Shown: positions 1 through 12,142 of the stretch, piece after piece | How positions within the stretch are numbered: position 1 is the first letter of the stretch | Layout: every line of letters starts with the position of its first letter | Assembly (NCBI GenBank): GCA_030407085.1 | Contig: CM059584.1 | Coordinates: 103,415,001-103,479,000 of the forward strand | Source: Trichopria drosophilae | Lineage: Eukaryota > Arthropoda > Insecta > Hymenoptera > Diapriidae | Direction: 5' to 3' | Length of the DNA: 64,000 bases | Program-made: the position numbers and the translations under genes | The notes under the pieces: model-generated | Told to the model about the DNA's origin: nothing | The model's input: the letters and a program-made list of their open reading frames with translations, nothing else | Databases searched by the model: none

Positions 1-431
1 CCAAATATTTCATTTTTCATTTTTAGCATTTTTTAAATAAAGCTCGTAGATTTTGAGTTACAGCTTTTTACAATTCTTGCAGCCATTTTGAGGTCGTTAG
101 AATGACGTAGCTTATACAACCATTTTTCTTTAAACTTGAAGTGTTTTATTCACTTTTGTTCAAAGTTTCAATAAAATTGCAATATTCTAAGGGCTAGAAA
201 ATAATGGTAAGAATAGGTAAATATTTCCCAATTTTTTGGATATGTTTTTCAAAATTAGCGCCATATTGGAATTCCTAATGGCTGAAACTCAATTTTGACC
301 TCGGAATCTTGAAGAGCGACCTTGAAAATAGCAGGATATGTACCTCTCAATTTTTGTTAATTTCGATTTCGATACGAAATACTCGATTGAAATATTGAAG
401 CAAGAAGAAGTGTCCTCAGGACGTTAATGGG
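1..431 (-). mobile_element. Truncated TTAA-flanked (piggyBac-like) non-autonomous element, terminal part
   Basis: The end reads ACGTTAATGGG and is directly followed by TTAA (432-435), the target duplication used by piggyBac-type elements. Read on the minus strand, the first ~150 bases align by eye with the left end of the element at 17998-19146: both share the CCATTAACG terminus, a GTATTTCGTAT stretch, and TATTTTCAAGGT(C/T)GCTCTT further in. The other end lies outside the window, so length and coding content are unknown. No transposase frame is visible in the part present. Family assignment rests on the TTAA flank and terminal motif only. Confidence 0.6.
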
Positions 432-435
432 TTAA

Positions 436-1934
436 CTTAAAATAGCATTGTTATTGATATAAGATGAAATTGTTTTGTCACATTCAAATCATTGTAACAA
501 ATTTTTTTAAATTATAAAAAGCTGTTTGTAACTTAAAAAAGTTTTTACATTATCTTGCAGACATTAAAACTGTTTTTAAATTTAAATAAACCTTTTCTCC
601 GAGTGAAGCACATAAACACTGTGATACATAAGACATAAAGAAATTAGTATAATGTGAATATAAGTATGACCATCATGTACTTCAGAACTTAACATTGCTC
701 ATTTGTACACGGCGGGCAACAAACACGAGGGTGGGTCGAAGAGAGAAGAACAGAAAGCGTTGCTAACAAAGTACGATGTGTACGTGAGTTACCGTTATCT
801 ATGTGCATTTAAATCTCTCAGCGACAGGACGTGATAAAAATAGAACATACTACTTCCCTGCTTCCTTGGAGTACACCGGAAAACGTATATGTACTCTGCA
901 GTCGAAAAGTACCAAAGTGAAAGATCCTCCACGCGTACGTCCCCATCTCAGAATTCCAAAAATAAGTCCGTAAAAATCGACGAGAAACTGTCAGAACACC
1001 TCAGAAAAATAATTTCACAAATTTTTTTACAATGATATTAATGCTTATTATGAAATATTAATCCAACCATACCAAAAACACAAAACTACTCACACTGAAC
1101 AAACGATTGTTTACTCTTAAGAAGGAATTTGTTATGAAGATGAATACATTCATTACGTTACCTATAAACTTAATATATTTCTTATATCTTGAGAAATGCC
1201 CATTAAAATAGTGATATGTTTCTTAATAATTAAGACTAATATAGTAATAGTTACTAAATAACACCGTCGAGTCAAAATCGGTCAGTACGATTGTAATGTA
1301 ACCTCAAACCACGTCTACATGGGAAAAAAATTAGCATAACGAGAAAAGTTGTTGCTCCAACTACAAAAATTAGTAAACATGCCTCTAGTAGGGTAAGAAT
1401 AACCACGTCAGATTTGTACTTAAATAAATTAAAGAAACTAAAAGACATCATGCATTTACTGCATTTGTTTAAACTGGCGCCCAAACTATAACCAAGCGAC
1501 AAATTTTTCATCAAAAATTCGTTTTCATCGACTAAATACTAAATATTCAATTGAAATTATGTTTTCTGGTCTATCGGCGCATGCTAAAAAGGCTGGTAAT
1601 ATCGTTTCCTTACTAGAAAAAGTAGTTACCCTAACTGCAGAAACTGAGAGGCAGATTTTACAGATTTCGATAATTAGTGTAACTATTTAAAATTGCTAGC
1701 ATTAACAAACTTTGATATTTTGGATTTACTATTTTTTTTAATTGCATTCACTACTTTTGTGCTTACTACTCCTTTGTAGTTCCTAGATTTAACTATTTTT
1801 TTTTCGATAATATCATATATTGATATTCGTTTCCCGAAAAAAAATAATTCAACGGAGTACCTATATCGTAATCAATAAACGAAAGAAATAATGAATAAGA
1901 ATTAATAATTCAAATTTCGAGGCTTTTATCATGC
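436..1934. other. No gene seen (AT-rich unique sequence)
   Basis: Only short frames occur here, including an 80-codon minus-strand frame at 1272-1514 with a hydrophobic middle but no recognisable family. A slightly GC-richer patch lies around 700-950. Nothing else is supported. Confidence 0.6.
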
Positions 1935-2160
1935 ATCGCAATTGGTGGTAATTGCATGGTTCAACATGGTTGAAATATTTTTCAAGCATCATCTGTCGGA
2001 AACAGTTCGATTCCCGAACAGGCAGCTTTTTTTGAAAAAACATTTTTAAAGAAGCATGTTTAAAATGCTGAATTGAGATGTTAATTGTATGAAAAGTATG
2101 AAGAACTTGAAAATATGTTCAAAATTCAGAAAACATAATAAGGAACTTGGAAGAACATTC
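1935..2160 (+). repeat. Dispersed repeat, copy 1
   Basis: This stretch aligns by eye with 7855-8040. Shared landmarks in order are GGTGG(T/C)AATTGC, ATGGTTGAAA, TTTTCAAGC, CATCTGT(C/T)GGAA, CGAACAG and GAGATGTTAA(T/A)TGTATGAAAA. The order of landmarks and their spacing are kept, with a small insertion here after the CGAACAG motif. The superfamily is not known; no terminal repeats or coding sequence were found. Confidence 0.6.
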
Positions 2161-3655
2161 GGTCTGGGACCTTTTTTTTCCCCTTCCTTTTTGATTTCCC
2201 AGTGAATAAGAATGTTTTATGGATATGTATTACTTTTTCGCTCCTACGATAATTTGATTACAATTACATTAAAATGAAATAAACTTACATCGTCTTTCTG
2301 TTACGGAAGTCATTAAGAATACATTCCTACCTTAACCATTGCTAAAGGTATTATTTGTAATATTTATATATTGCGGAAAGGCGAAGGAAATCGTAACACG
2401 GGATAAACTAAAACTTTTGAATAAATAAAAAACAGTGTAACATTATAAAGTGATTCTCATTGTTATAAAAATGTTAGTTCTTGACAAATATTTCGTTATC
2501 AAATTACCCCGTTTCAACTGCCGATAATAACCACGAATACTGAATACTTGATTGGGAACCGGAATCAATTCTAATTCCTCTATATGTTTGTCTTCAACCG
2601 CTATTTTCACGCGAGTGAACGGTTTGACGTCGATAATTTAATCTGGATATCCGTTATGCATACGTATATATATAGAAATATTGGATAATTGTAATAAACG
2701 GCGTTCAGATAATTTCCTTCTGTTTAGTATCGACAAACTATTCCAATATGTAGAAGATAAACTATTGAGGATTGTGGATGTTTACACTAATACTCCTGTG
2801 AACACATTAATTTTCGAAAAAATGTGTGCTAATATACTATGTTAGGTATACGTGAGACTATGTATACATTTATGATGTTTGGATTTACCTTACGTACATG
2901 TACACATATTATTAATCTGCATAATTAAGTTATAAAAACTAATAAGGTTATCTTGGTTCCTTTCTTAATTAGCTAAATATGAAATTTTATTCAGTGTATT
3001 TATTTTTAAGATCTGTGGTTTAGTTGAAAAATGTATTAATACTTTCGCACTATTACTAAAACTTGTAATCGCGAGTTACCCAGGACGTGGATTATGAATC
3101 CATTATAATTTAAAAATTCTTTAATGCGAATAATTTTAAAAAAATAATATAATTCCATGTATAGATATAAAATGTTTTGACTGATGACATATTCCACCAC
3201 TGATTGCGTCTTGCTATATATGCGGCATCTAAGAAGCTCCAGTTCCATTATTTATTTATTAAAAAAAGGACGATTATCACATGTCACGTTAGATTTTCAT
3301 AGTTTTCAGATCAACATTAAAATTCATCAACCAATTACATGGTGCATCTGCAGACAAATTATTCATGTCCTCCTCAATAAGTGACATATATTATTTGGTC
3401 ATTTTAAAATAATGAATAATTTTAATGTGTTACAAAGCATTGTTCTTTGGTTGAGAGATTCTACATAATGTTAATCGTCTGCTAGACGAGTTTTAGGTTA
3501 GGTTGACCGCATAGTTTTCTCTTCCAAATAAAGTTTCTAAAGTTGTTTATTTGCAAATTGGCATAATTTTCATTTAAAAATGTATGTAGCATGATTAATC
3601 AGCAATTTGAACGTTTAAATTTGATATTATGTTGAATAAGTTAATGTGATTTTTC
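2161..3655. other. No gene seen
   Basis: AT-rich sequence with scattered stops in all frames. Two overlapping frames at 3036-3384 on opposite strands have no family resemblance. Confidence 0.55.
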
Positions 3656-3832
3656 AAAATGTTAGATCAGATTCATGATCAGCGGCTCTGAACCACCCCG
3701 CCCCCTTCAGAACTATTTTCATTTTGAAAAAGAAATTTTTCGGTTGGTCGCACTGAATACTCCATTTTGAATGTTGAAAATCTGATGTACGATCAACGAT
3801 ATCAGAAACCTTGGAGTACTAAATTTCATTTG
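3656..3832 (+). repeat. Diverged copy of the ~115-bp GGATCC-type repeat
   Basis: Contains GATCAGATTCATGATCAGCG followed by a C-rich run and then CCATTTTGAATGTTGAAAAT and CTGATGTACGATCAACGATAT. These match the alternating order seen in the better copies at 23200-23520 and 32040-32340: a CCATTTTGAATTTTGAAAA block, then a GATTCGTAATCAGCGACC block. Confidence 0.5.
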
Positions 3833-4248
3833 TCGAAACAGAAATCTATTTGCTGTATTTCATAATATGCGGTATATTTTTAAATTTTATATGAAGGATT
3901 TAATATGTTTTATGCATATTGTGTTTGATGTTTTAATTTTTTAACTACGAATTTGCTCTTGACTCAAATAAATAATAGAAATAGTTACGTGTCTGTATGT
4001 GCATTGGTTAAGTTGGCAAAAATTGCAAACATCTCCAGAAATAAAAACTTTAGAGCAGTTTTTTCAATCCATTTGTAATTAATATTGCCGAAGAACTGAA
4101 TAAGATACGGAAGACATAACATACAGAAGACATAACATTAATGTCATCTAAGAAAACAGTGATATAAGATAGTACTTGTGGTGTTTAAAACACTTAGCTT
4201 TAAATATTATAGCATAATCTTTAGATTTTACTTTAATAGCATTAGTAA

Positions 4249-4451
4249 CCCAACGGGCACGAAAGTCCCGAATGTTTCTAAAACGTTTTTAGAACGTTCC
4301 AGAAACGTTTCTAAAACGTTAAATGTCTGCAACTTTTACGGAACGTTTTATAAACGTTTCATCCATGTTGCAGACATTTAACGTTTTAGGAACGTTTCTG
4401 GAAAATTCTAAAAACGTTTTAGCAACATTTGGATCCTTCGTGCCCGTTGGG
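4249..4451. mobile_element. MITE with 85-bp terminal inverted repeats
   Basis: The left arm 4249-4333 and right arm 4367-4451 are near-perfect reverse complements, starting CCCAACGGGCACGAA and ending in the complement. Only about 33 bases separate the arms. The arms themselves are built from repeated ACGTTT/AAACGT palindromic pieces such as AACGTTTCTAAAACGTT. No protein is encoded; the open frame running through it is an accident of the repeat. The flanks show no convincing target duplication, so the superfamily is open. Confidence 0.85.
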
Positions 4452-4813
4452 AAGATAATAGCAAATTATCATTACCTTTAGTATTAAAGTGCATTCTTAT
4501 TTCTCTCAGTGCAGCACCACGTACCATAGACACAAAACGGTGTATGGATTTGATACGATATTATCCAGAAGATTGCGAACAAGAAAAATTTATGTAAACA
4601 AAATCACGGGATAAATAGTTTTAACAAAAAAGTGGGCAGAAATAATCAAGTTATTTTAATCGTTCATTATTAATATACGGCAAATCAGAACCATCTTTTG
4701 CTCTTGTTATAACGCGGCTACTATTTAGATAGTAAAATTAAACAATAATAATGGCTAGGTCTGACTGTACCTGGCTCTGACTGTCTTGCAACTATATAAT
4801 TTTTCCGTGTATC
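4452..4813. other. No gene seen
   Basis: Short AT-rich spacer between two inverted-repeat elements. No frame, tRNA or repeat was recognised. Confidence 0.6.
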
Positions 4814-5896
4814 CACGGGTGTCCTCAACCAAAAAGAAGTTTTATGAAAATGCCCGGGAAAAAGGTTTACGGCATCTTATTTTAGAAGTTTCATAGTTTC
4901 AAAATCCGTTTCAAATAAAATCCTAGCTGATCATTTTCATCGAAACACACTAGTAAACATTTTTTCTATTTTTTGCATTTTATCCATTTCAATCCTGTTG
5001 TAACTAAAGCACCCGGGATCATTAATTGAAGTTAGAATTTGTTCAAATCAGACGTTTAACGTGCACATTTTGTAAAAAAATGTGTATTTTATAAAATGTC
5101 AAAAAATTAGATAAATATGTAAAAGAATTAAAAAAATCTTACAAAAATACAGGCGTAGTATCACTAAAAAATTCTCGAATATTTGAACATTTACAGCATT
5201 CTTTAGATTTTTTAGATGGTGAGGGATTTGGATTATGGTCAGAACAGCCTGGCGAGTCTGTTAATAGGGACTTTTTGAATGTTTGGAATCGCTACAAAAT
5301 CACTGTAATAGATGATCCATCGTATCAACATAAGTTAAGAAGTGCGGTATTTGAATATTCTTCATTACATATTTAAATATTACATTGAAGTATTTTAAAA
5401 TTATTAATTTTTAACGTTTTTTTTTCATTACATAATAATTTGATGAATAAAAAAAGGCAATAAAAAAACAATAACAAGCAAAAAAAACACAAAGAAAAAA
5501 CAATAAAAATAAAAAAATGTAAAAATGTAAAATAAAAATGGAACCGCTGTTTCATCGCGTCCCCGTCGTGGTTCCGGGTTAGGCTGAGAATTTTATTGAG
5601 TTTTATTGACATTTTGTGAAATATGTCTTTCTCTAAATGAAATGTGCATGTTATAAGTCTGATTTGAACAAATTCTAACATTAATTAATGATCCTAAATG
5701 TTTTAGTTACTACAGGATTTGAATGGTTAAAATAGAAAAAATAGAAAAAATGTTGAATAGTGTTTTTCTATGAAAATGATCAGCTAGGATTTCATTCGAA
5801 ACGGATTTTGAAACTATGAAACATATAAAACAAGATGCCGCAAACCTTTTTCCCGGGCATTTTCATAAAACTTCTTTTTGGTTGAGGACACCCGTG
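4814..5896. mobile_element. Long-TIR DNA transposon remnant, ~1.08 kb
   Basis: The left arm (about 4814-5073) and right arm (about 5638-5896) are long diverged inverted repeats. They begin CACGGGTGTCCTCAACC and carry in order AAAAGAAGTTTTATGAAAAT, GCCCGGGAAAAAGG, a TTTCATAGTTTCAAAATCCG block, AGCTGATCATTTTCAT and GAATTTGTTCAAATCAGAC. Between the arms lies a short protein remnant (5095-5376) followed by A/T-rich simple sequence. Inner ends of the arms are diverged and have small gaps. No clear target duplication is visible (TATC on the left, TATA on the right). The superfamily is not recognised. Confidence 0.85.
5095..5376 (+). pseudogene. C-terminal remnant of a transposon-encoded protein
   Basis: A 93-codon frame with no start codon is open from after a TAA at 5092-5094 to a TAA at 5374-5376. 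It contains, in order, KNSRIFEHLQHSLDFL, GEGFGLWSEQPGESVNRDF, VWNRYKITV, and a tail ending in YSSLHI. The pattern SEQ-x(2)-ESV-x(2)-DF-x(3)-W-x-RYK followed by an acidic/proline stretch and a short C-terminal tail resembles a conserved C-terminal region that I recall from mobile-element proteins of arthropods and cnidarians; I cannot name the family with certainty. It sits between the two long arms of the 4814-5896 element and is in an orientation and place fit for its former ORF. The N-terminal catalytic part is missing, so the copy is non-autonomous. The recall of related proteins is from memory and could be wrong. Confidence 0.5.
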
Positions 5897-7854
5897 TATA
5901 TAACAGTGCTGGTAATAATTTTTCTCTCTCTCGTACCATGGGAGCAAAATAAGTTTTCATATTTAATTATTTGGCATTTATAAAGATATAACATAATATA
6001 ATTTTATATGAACTATTTCTAATAAACGGTTAATTTTATACGTTTGAATATTAAACTGAATACTATTCTTTGATAAGTACTAATTTGAAACGAACACATC
6101 TTATGAAAAATATACCAAGTACATCAGGACTACTCTCTCTATATATTTTTACTGACATTTTGAAAATGTAAAAATGTTTCGGCCAAGGGAGATTTCTCAT
6201 GTAAACGCGTCGTACTGTATCTTAAAATGCAACGATGCAAGATAATGAAACCTGAAGTGGAGGGTGGTTCTGCGTTAAGTACAGCAAACTCGAATTTCCT
6301 CGGATGAGCTGCAGCTTCCGGCGCCAAGGTAAAAGAAGTGAATAAACCGGGTGAAGGCATGGTGCAGAGGAGTGATTTATTTTTATTTTTCGTGTTTCGA
6401 GAGAAAAACGCCAACAACCCTTTTGGGCTCGACGTCACATTACATCACTCATTAGCAAGTACTGCGCATGAAGAAAAAATACACGACAGCTTGAAAAGCA
6501 CGATTCGTCACTGAAGAACCAATTTTAAAAGTATCACCGACTAACATTTGTGAAACTGAATCTTGATGCAATTTACTTAATGGCTTTCTATAAAGAGTGC
6601 AAACGACTAATTTTGTGTTACCTTTATTTCCTTTTTATGCTCTGTTTGTTACATGAATTGAATGGGCTTCAATAATATGTCTCTAAAAATATTTATGTAA
6701 TTATACGTATAATGGAATACTTTTAAAGAAATGTTGTGATCAAATTATTTCTGGTAAAATGAATTTCAATCGGCTTATTGAAATTATAAATAACATATTT
6801 TATTCGGGGTTATATTCGTTCTCTTCATTTTGACATAGAAAATGCTGACTGCTATAAATGGACTTTATCACGTTGTTAACGTGAATTTAGGTATATATTA
6901 ATTAAGGCAAGAAATTTTATTTTGTAGCCAATGGGGTTTGATTGAATATAGTTTGATTGAGGTATGAAACCTTGGTTCACAAATTACATAAAACGAAACT
7001 GAGACTGCCTGCCATTTCGACCTTCATTCATTTTATTATGTGATGAGCAGATAATCTTTTGGCAACATTTTGGTTTAACTGTTCGAGCTGAATTCTTTTA
7101 TTCCATCCAGCACTATCCTACATACGTTTTCCTTATCTTTAGCATTTATAAATGCAACTATCCGAGTTTACAGAATTCCGAGCGAAAATTTGTTCAAACA
7201 GCCTGAATGTTTATCGTTTTGTGCCCAGGCTTCGGCCAATCATTCTAATTGATTGTTCCCGGGAATTTACTTTCATAAGATACTCTTTTCTTAAATTCTA
7301 TAAAATATTTTAGAAAGTTTAAATCGAAGACGGGTGGAGGCAGATCAGTATTCAAAGGAGGCCTTGACTTATTGGTTTATAGTTGGTTTATCCGCTACTA
7401 GGCGTTATACTTGCTCTACTTGATTTCTGTTCAAGAAATGCATTATCTTTTGTATAGTAAAATATCGAAGCATTTGTTTTGTATGTAGCCTTGATATAGA
7501 AATAAATCATTTAAACATTTTTAAACGGTTCTCTTTTAAATATTTAAACTTTAATTACGCAGTTGATACTCGTAAATAGTGGAATTTTCACTTTTGTATA
7601 TTTAGCGGCCTAGGCCTTTCATTTAGTATTTTGAGGTGTCTACACGGAGCGCAAAAATTCATTTTGCGGCATGTCGACAATAAAATTTATATTGTGGTTA
7701 ATTTAAAACGTCGCCTCAATAATTTTTCTTTATATAATAATATTAGATGTTAAGTTTCTCAATAAATACTTTTTTCAAAACATATACGAATAAATAAATG
7801 GAATTTAAGGCAGGTCGAAATTATAACATTAAATAATTTAAATTCCCCCGGCTT
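5897..7854. other. No gene seen; one GC-richer patch
   Basis: Mostly AT-rich. The patch at about 6180-6450 is GC-richer and carries a 99-codon minus-strand frame (6139-6438) starting MTSSPKGLLAFFSRN. It has no recognisable domain and no splice context that I trust, so I do not call it a gene. Confidence 0.5.
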
Positions 7855-8040
7855 ATACCCTGGTGGCAATTGCCTGCTTAATTAAATATTTTCAAGATGG
7901 TTGAAAATATTTTCAAGCGCCCTCTGTTGGAATCACTCGGATTTTCGAACAGCGGCATATTTTAAGTGCTGAGTAGAGATGTTAAATGTATGAAAAATAT
8001 CGACAAACCGAAAATGTGTGAAAATTATTTAAGGTTAATA
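7855..8040 (+). repeat. Dispersed repeat, copy 2
   Basis: Same family as 1935-2160. It carries GGTGGCAATTGCCTG, AAGATGGTTGAAAATATTTT, CAAGCGCCCTCTGTTGGAA, TTTTCGAACAGCGG and GAGATGTTAAATGTATGAAA in the same order. It is the less interrupted of the two plus-strand copies. Confidence 0.6.
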
Positions 8041-8834
8041 AATAAATGGTTTTCAATAGATTCAAAGAATTCAAGTTAGAAAAATACTTTAAAAATATCA
8101 GTAAAACAAGCAATATATAATTGAACGCTTCCTCTATTGCCTTTAATAGATTTTGTGATTTCGGAATTTGCATAGGATGAAATAAACCATCAGTATTTTC
8201 TATTTAATAAAGATTACTTCCATTTTAAGGCATATTAATTGGGACCTTAAATTTTAGATAGTTGAAATTACCTCTTCAATTAATTATGGATTCTTATAAC
8301 GCCCGGAATACGCCGTTTAAAAAGTTTTAAGTATATTTACAAACATGAAAACAATACAATTTGTTCGTCGCGTCGGCGTCGACCAAATATTCACTCTAGA
8401 TGCTGCTTATTAATACATGTTAACTCCTACCAGAAGTTTGTATAAGCGAGGGAAACAAAAGTTATACTGGTTTCACCGTATACAGCTAAACTGGAAACTT
8501 TCCAAACTACACTCTCAACGTAGCTGTAACCAGCCGCAAAAACAAATAAATAAGAACTTCGAAAATGAATATAATAGCCTCTAATAGTTATGCTATACAG
8601 GACATTAGGTTATGGCCACTTCACGCTGTAAGTGTTTAAATCTTTATAAATTGGAAGAGGCATTTTAACAGGATATTGAATCAAATAATTTCAAAATTAC
8701 TCTTTCTGAATATTATCGACATTTTGTGCAAAATATTATATATCGATTACTGTAAATTTTAATTTATTCACATAAATTAAGTCTCATATGGCAAAGAAAC
8801 AAACTTTGGAGCCAAAAAAGGTGCGGTGACCAAT

Positions 8835-9905
8835 CCGAATAACAAAAATGGATCAAAATTTGATCAAATTTGACCTAAGCGAATGAATCGAAAAATATTG
8901 AAATTTTTTTAGATATTTCTGGATATGAAATTTGTCGACATGGGAATTAAATCAAAATTTGACACAAAACAGTTCTTTTTCAGTTATATATTTGATTCGT
9001 CTTTATCTGTTTTTATTTGCGTATACACGCAATTGGGATAGTACTGCATAGATTAAAATTGAAGCAGATGTAATCAGAATAGGATCACTTTCTTTACCGA
9101 AATTCAACAATTGTATGTAATTAGACATAATTCGGTTCAAACTGGACCAAAATGTGGAACTAATCGAGTATAAAAAGTTCCATAATATTTAACTAATTTA
9201 TATATTGTTGTTTTGAGCAGAATCATGTCCAATTAGATGCTGTCGTCTGCAATGATCTAAGTTGAATTTGATTGTATTTCAATAAGAACGTTCTCCTAAT
9301 CTAATCTGATGGACTTTCAATTTGAATCCATGCAATACCATGGTAATTGCGTGAACGTCAAAACAGATAAAAAACGGATCAAATATGTGTCAGAAAAAGA
9401 ACTATTTTGTGTTCAATTGTTATTCAATTCCCATTAATATTGTCGAAAAATTTCGGGTGCACCTCAAAATCCCGACAAATAAAAGAAACAGACCCTTCAA
9501 AAAAACAGACATTCACATACCAGACAATCAAAAAACAGACATTTCAAAAAACAGACATTCAACAAGAACCTAACATTTCGACACCTCCGATTGGTGCGTT
9601 CGAGACATGAAAAAATTATCTCAGGTACGCCGCGTCGTCTTTGAGGTCTCACTAGAAGGTTATTTCAAGGTCAAACATGTTTGACCAAGAGATTCATTTT
9701 GTAGGTCACTTGAATGTCAAACCAATTTTTGACCTGTATGTTTTTTGAAATGTCTGGTTTCTGAAGTGTCTTTTTTTACTTATCGGGATTTTGAGGTGCA
9801 CCCAAAATTTCACCCTGAAATGTTACAAAAGTAATCTTATTTTAAAAATTTCCCGATTTGTTCGCTTTCGGCCAAATTTGATCAAAATTAGATCAATTTT
9901 TTACT
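8835..9905. mobile_element. Foldback element carrying a nested insertion
   Basis: The left arm (about 8835-9090) is the reverse complement of the right arm (about 9290-9905) once the inserted element 9455-9803 is taken out. Matching landmarks are GATCAAATTTGACCTAAGCG against CTTTCGGCCAAATTTGATC, the GGAATTAA/TTCAATTCCC pair, the ACAGTTCTTTTTC/GAAAAAGAACTATTTTGTG pair, TCTGTTTTT/AAAACAGATAAAAA and GTACTGCAT/ATGCAATACCATGG. Arms are diverged by scattered substitutions and small indels, so this is an old insertion. Without the nested element it is about 720 bp. No transposase frame. Ends are approximate; no clear target duplication. Confidence 0.8.
9455..9803. mobile_element. Nested MITE with perfect 8-bp target duplication (hAT-like size)
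   Basis: The element starts GGGTGCACCTCAAAATCCCG and ends with the reverse complement CGGGATTTTGAGGTGCACCC. It is flanked by AAAATTTC on both sides (9447-9454 and 9804-9811). An 8-bp duplication is the size made by hAT-superfamily transposases, though the termini do not start with the usual CAG. Inside the left arm AAAAAACAGACATT-like units repeat several times, and the right arm has the complementary AAATGTCTG/AAGTGTCT motifs. It encodes nothing; the open frames at 9385-9610 merely run through the repeat. It interrupts the right arm of the older foldback at 8835-9905. Confidence 0.88.
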
Positions 9906-12142
9906 TGGGCAAAATACAGCAACATTTGCTGTAACATCACCGCTACCTGCGTTACTTGGGATTGTTTAGATAGATATAATAGATTGTTTATATATATAAG
10001 ATAGATTATAGTATCAAGAGACATTTTACACTTATTGGCCAGCATTGAAATGGTATTATAATTTTGAAAATACTTTTTATGCATTCAAAACCGTATATTC
10101 ATTTCTGATTTCATTATCTAGGTACGCACATGAATTTGAATCCAAATGTTGCAAACAAAATTCATTCAGAATGTTATACCCAGTTTTTTAGGATTTAAAT
10201 ACATTTGTTAGTTTATTTTTTTATGATTCATGTACCTTCAAACATGAAACTTCGTATTTATAGATTTGCATTTAAATATTGAAATCTCTTCTTGTGAATT
10301 CTGATGCAAGACACCTTATCCCACTATATTCAAGCATAAGGCACAAAAACTAACGTTGTTTATTTACGATCAAAACATTCGTTGTCTCTGCGAAAGCGAC
10401 TTATAAATGATTATTTTATGTACATTTGTAGAAATTCGAATATCACCTAGAAACCCGATATGCTAGAACCTTCAGCTTAAGAACAAGACATTCATCACGA
10501 GTTAAACTGCATGTCTCAGTGTAAACTCTTCTTCGTATTTGCAATAGGACTGATTTTTTTCTGAACTGCAAAAATTGTACCAAAAGGGCCGCCAAGTTTT
10601 TGACAAGCCAGTGGTGGAATGCTCGGAGTTATAAGGGACTGAATGCATATTATCGATTGTCACTAAATTGTGCTAAAACATTATCGAAATACTAAGAGTT
10701 TATATAAAATGTTACCTTCCCAATTTGTATGATGCGCTAATGAATAGAATCTTTCGTGCATTTTTGTAAAATAAAAACACACAAAATTAATGATCACGTT
10801 CATGGTCAAATCCTGGTGAAAAATTATAAATGATAAATTGAGATATATCGAGTGATTACTAGAGGCATGTATTCTATTCGTAGACATAGCTAGTATTGAT
10901 CTAAATAACAAATATTAAAGCATTTATGATAAAAATATTTAAAACATTGTTTTGATAACCGTAGATCACATAAACATTTTTGCAAATATCTGACGAAAGT
11001 TACTGCTTCAACGCTACGTCATATTTGATAAGTTGAGCCTACGATTGTCTATGGTATGTCGTTGAATATTCATTAAGCGAAATGCATTAATCCGGGGATA
11101 TACTGGTTTTCTAACTGGTCGTAAAGCCGGGTAGACCGTATCGCCTAAAGGTGCTTCTGCGTGTTCGGTCAAAATTAAAGGAATAATTTTACGTATACTG
11201 CACTGTAGGTTGATAATTGAAAACTGTGCAATTTACAGACTAATCACATGTGCACCTATATGAATAGGGACATTTACTCAAACAATACAGACTCAAGAAT
11301 GTATTGACATTTCCTGGTGCTGTATATCATGTTACTACAAATTCGTTTTATTTAACGTAATTTATGAAAACTAATTAATTGGTGTTTACATATACATAAA
11401 TAATAATAGGAAAAGAAACGACCACAAACGTGGCTTAATTGATGAAACGTCGTCTCGAAAATGTATATACACCATCTAAATATATCATCCTACGTAAACA
11501 ATAGTCCTACCCTACAAATTAACGTAATTTACTAGCTAATTTTTGAAGCCTTATTATATTAAGCGTGAAGTATACATCATCCAACATTAAAATTTGGTTT
11601 TGTTTTGTACTGAGGTTTTGGTTGTTAAATTCATCAATACATCAAATATCAAACGCATAATTAATTCATTACATGAAACTACCCCGCTGGCCTTATTCTA
11701 TATCGTTGCCGTGCAAAGTTATAATTGAAAACTTTGTATCTTGTTTATGCATGGAAGCAGACACGTAATAACATAGAGTAATTATATATTCATATTATTC
11801 CGATTTGTATTTTAATCTTAAACAACACTTAATTTCTGCAGAAGTGTAAACTGTTGGTAATACCCTGTAATTATGTATCAATAGAATAAGTGCATGGTAT
11901 TTAACCGGCGATCGATAATAAAATACAAGAGTCAGACAACTTGTTGTCTGAAAATTATTATATTTTAGTGTTACAAGGTTCTAATCAGTTACTCGTAGTT
12001 ACATATTCCAAGTTAATTTTAAATGATAACTAAAAATCAGCAATTTTGAGCTATAATTTCATAAGATATTAAAATCATCTCAAAATGCATCGTAATTGTT
12101 TCTGTTTCAAAATACATCATATTTTAGTTAATTTAACTAATA
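9906..12142. other. No gene seen
   Basis: AT-rich sequence with short frames only (for example minus-strand 10681-10911). A small GC-richer stretch lies near 10580-10640 and another near 11100-11160; neither shows a family. Confidence 0.55.

Noticed and set aside
1990..2020. GTTCGATTCCCGAAC resembling a tRNA T-arm/B box
   Set aside because: No A box, acceptor stem or anticodon arm at the right distance; it belongs to the dispersed repeat.
5373..5681. 102-codon minus-strand frame with a very hydrophobic, Phe/Leu-rich second half
   Set aside because: It runs through A-rich simple sequence and into the right arm of the 4814-5896 element, so the composition explains it.
6139..6438. 99-codon minus-strand frame in a GC-richer patch
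   Set aside because: No family, no signal peptide, no supported splice sites.
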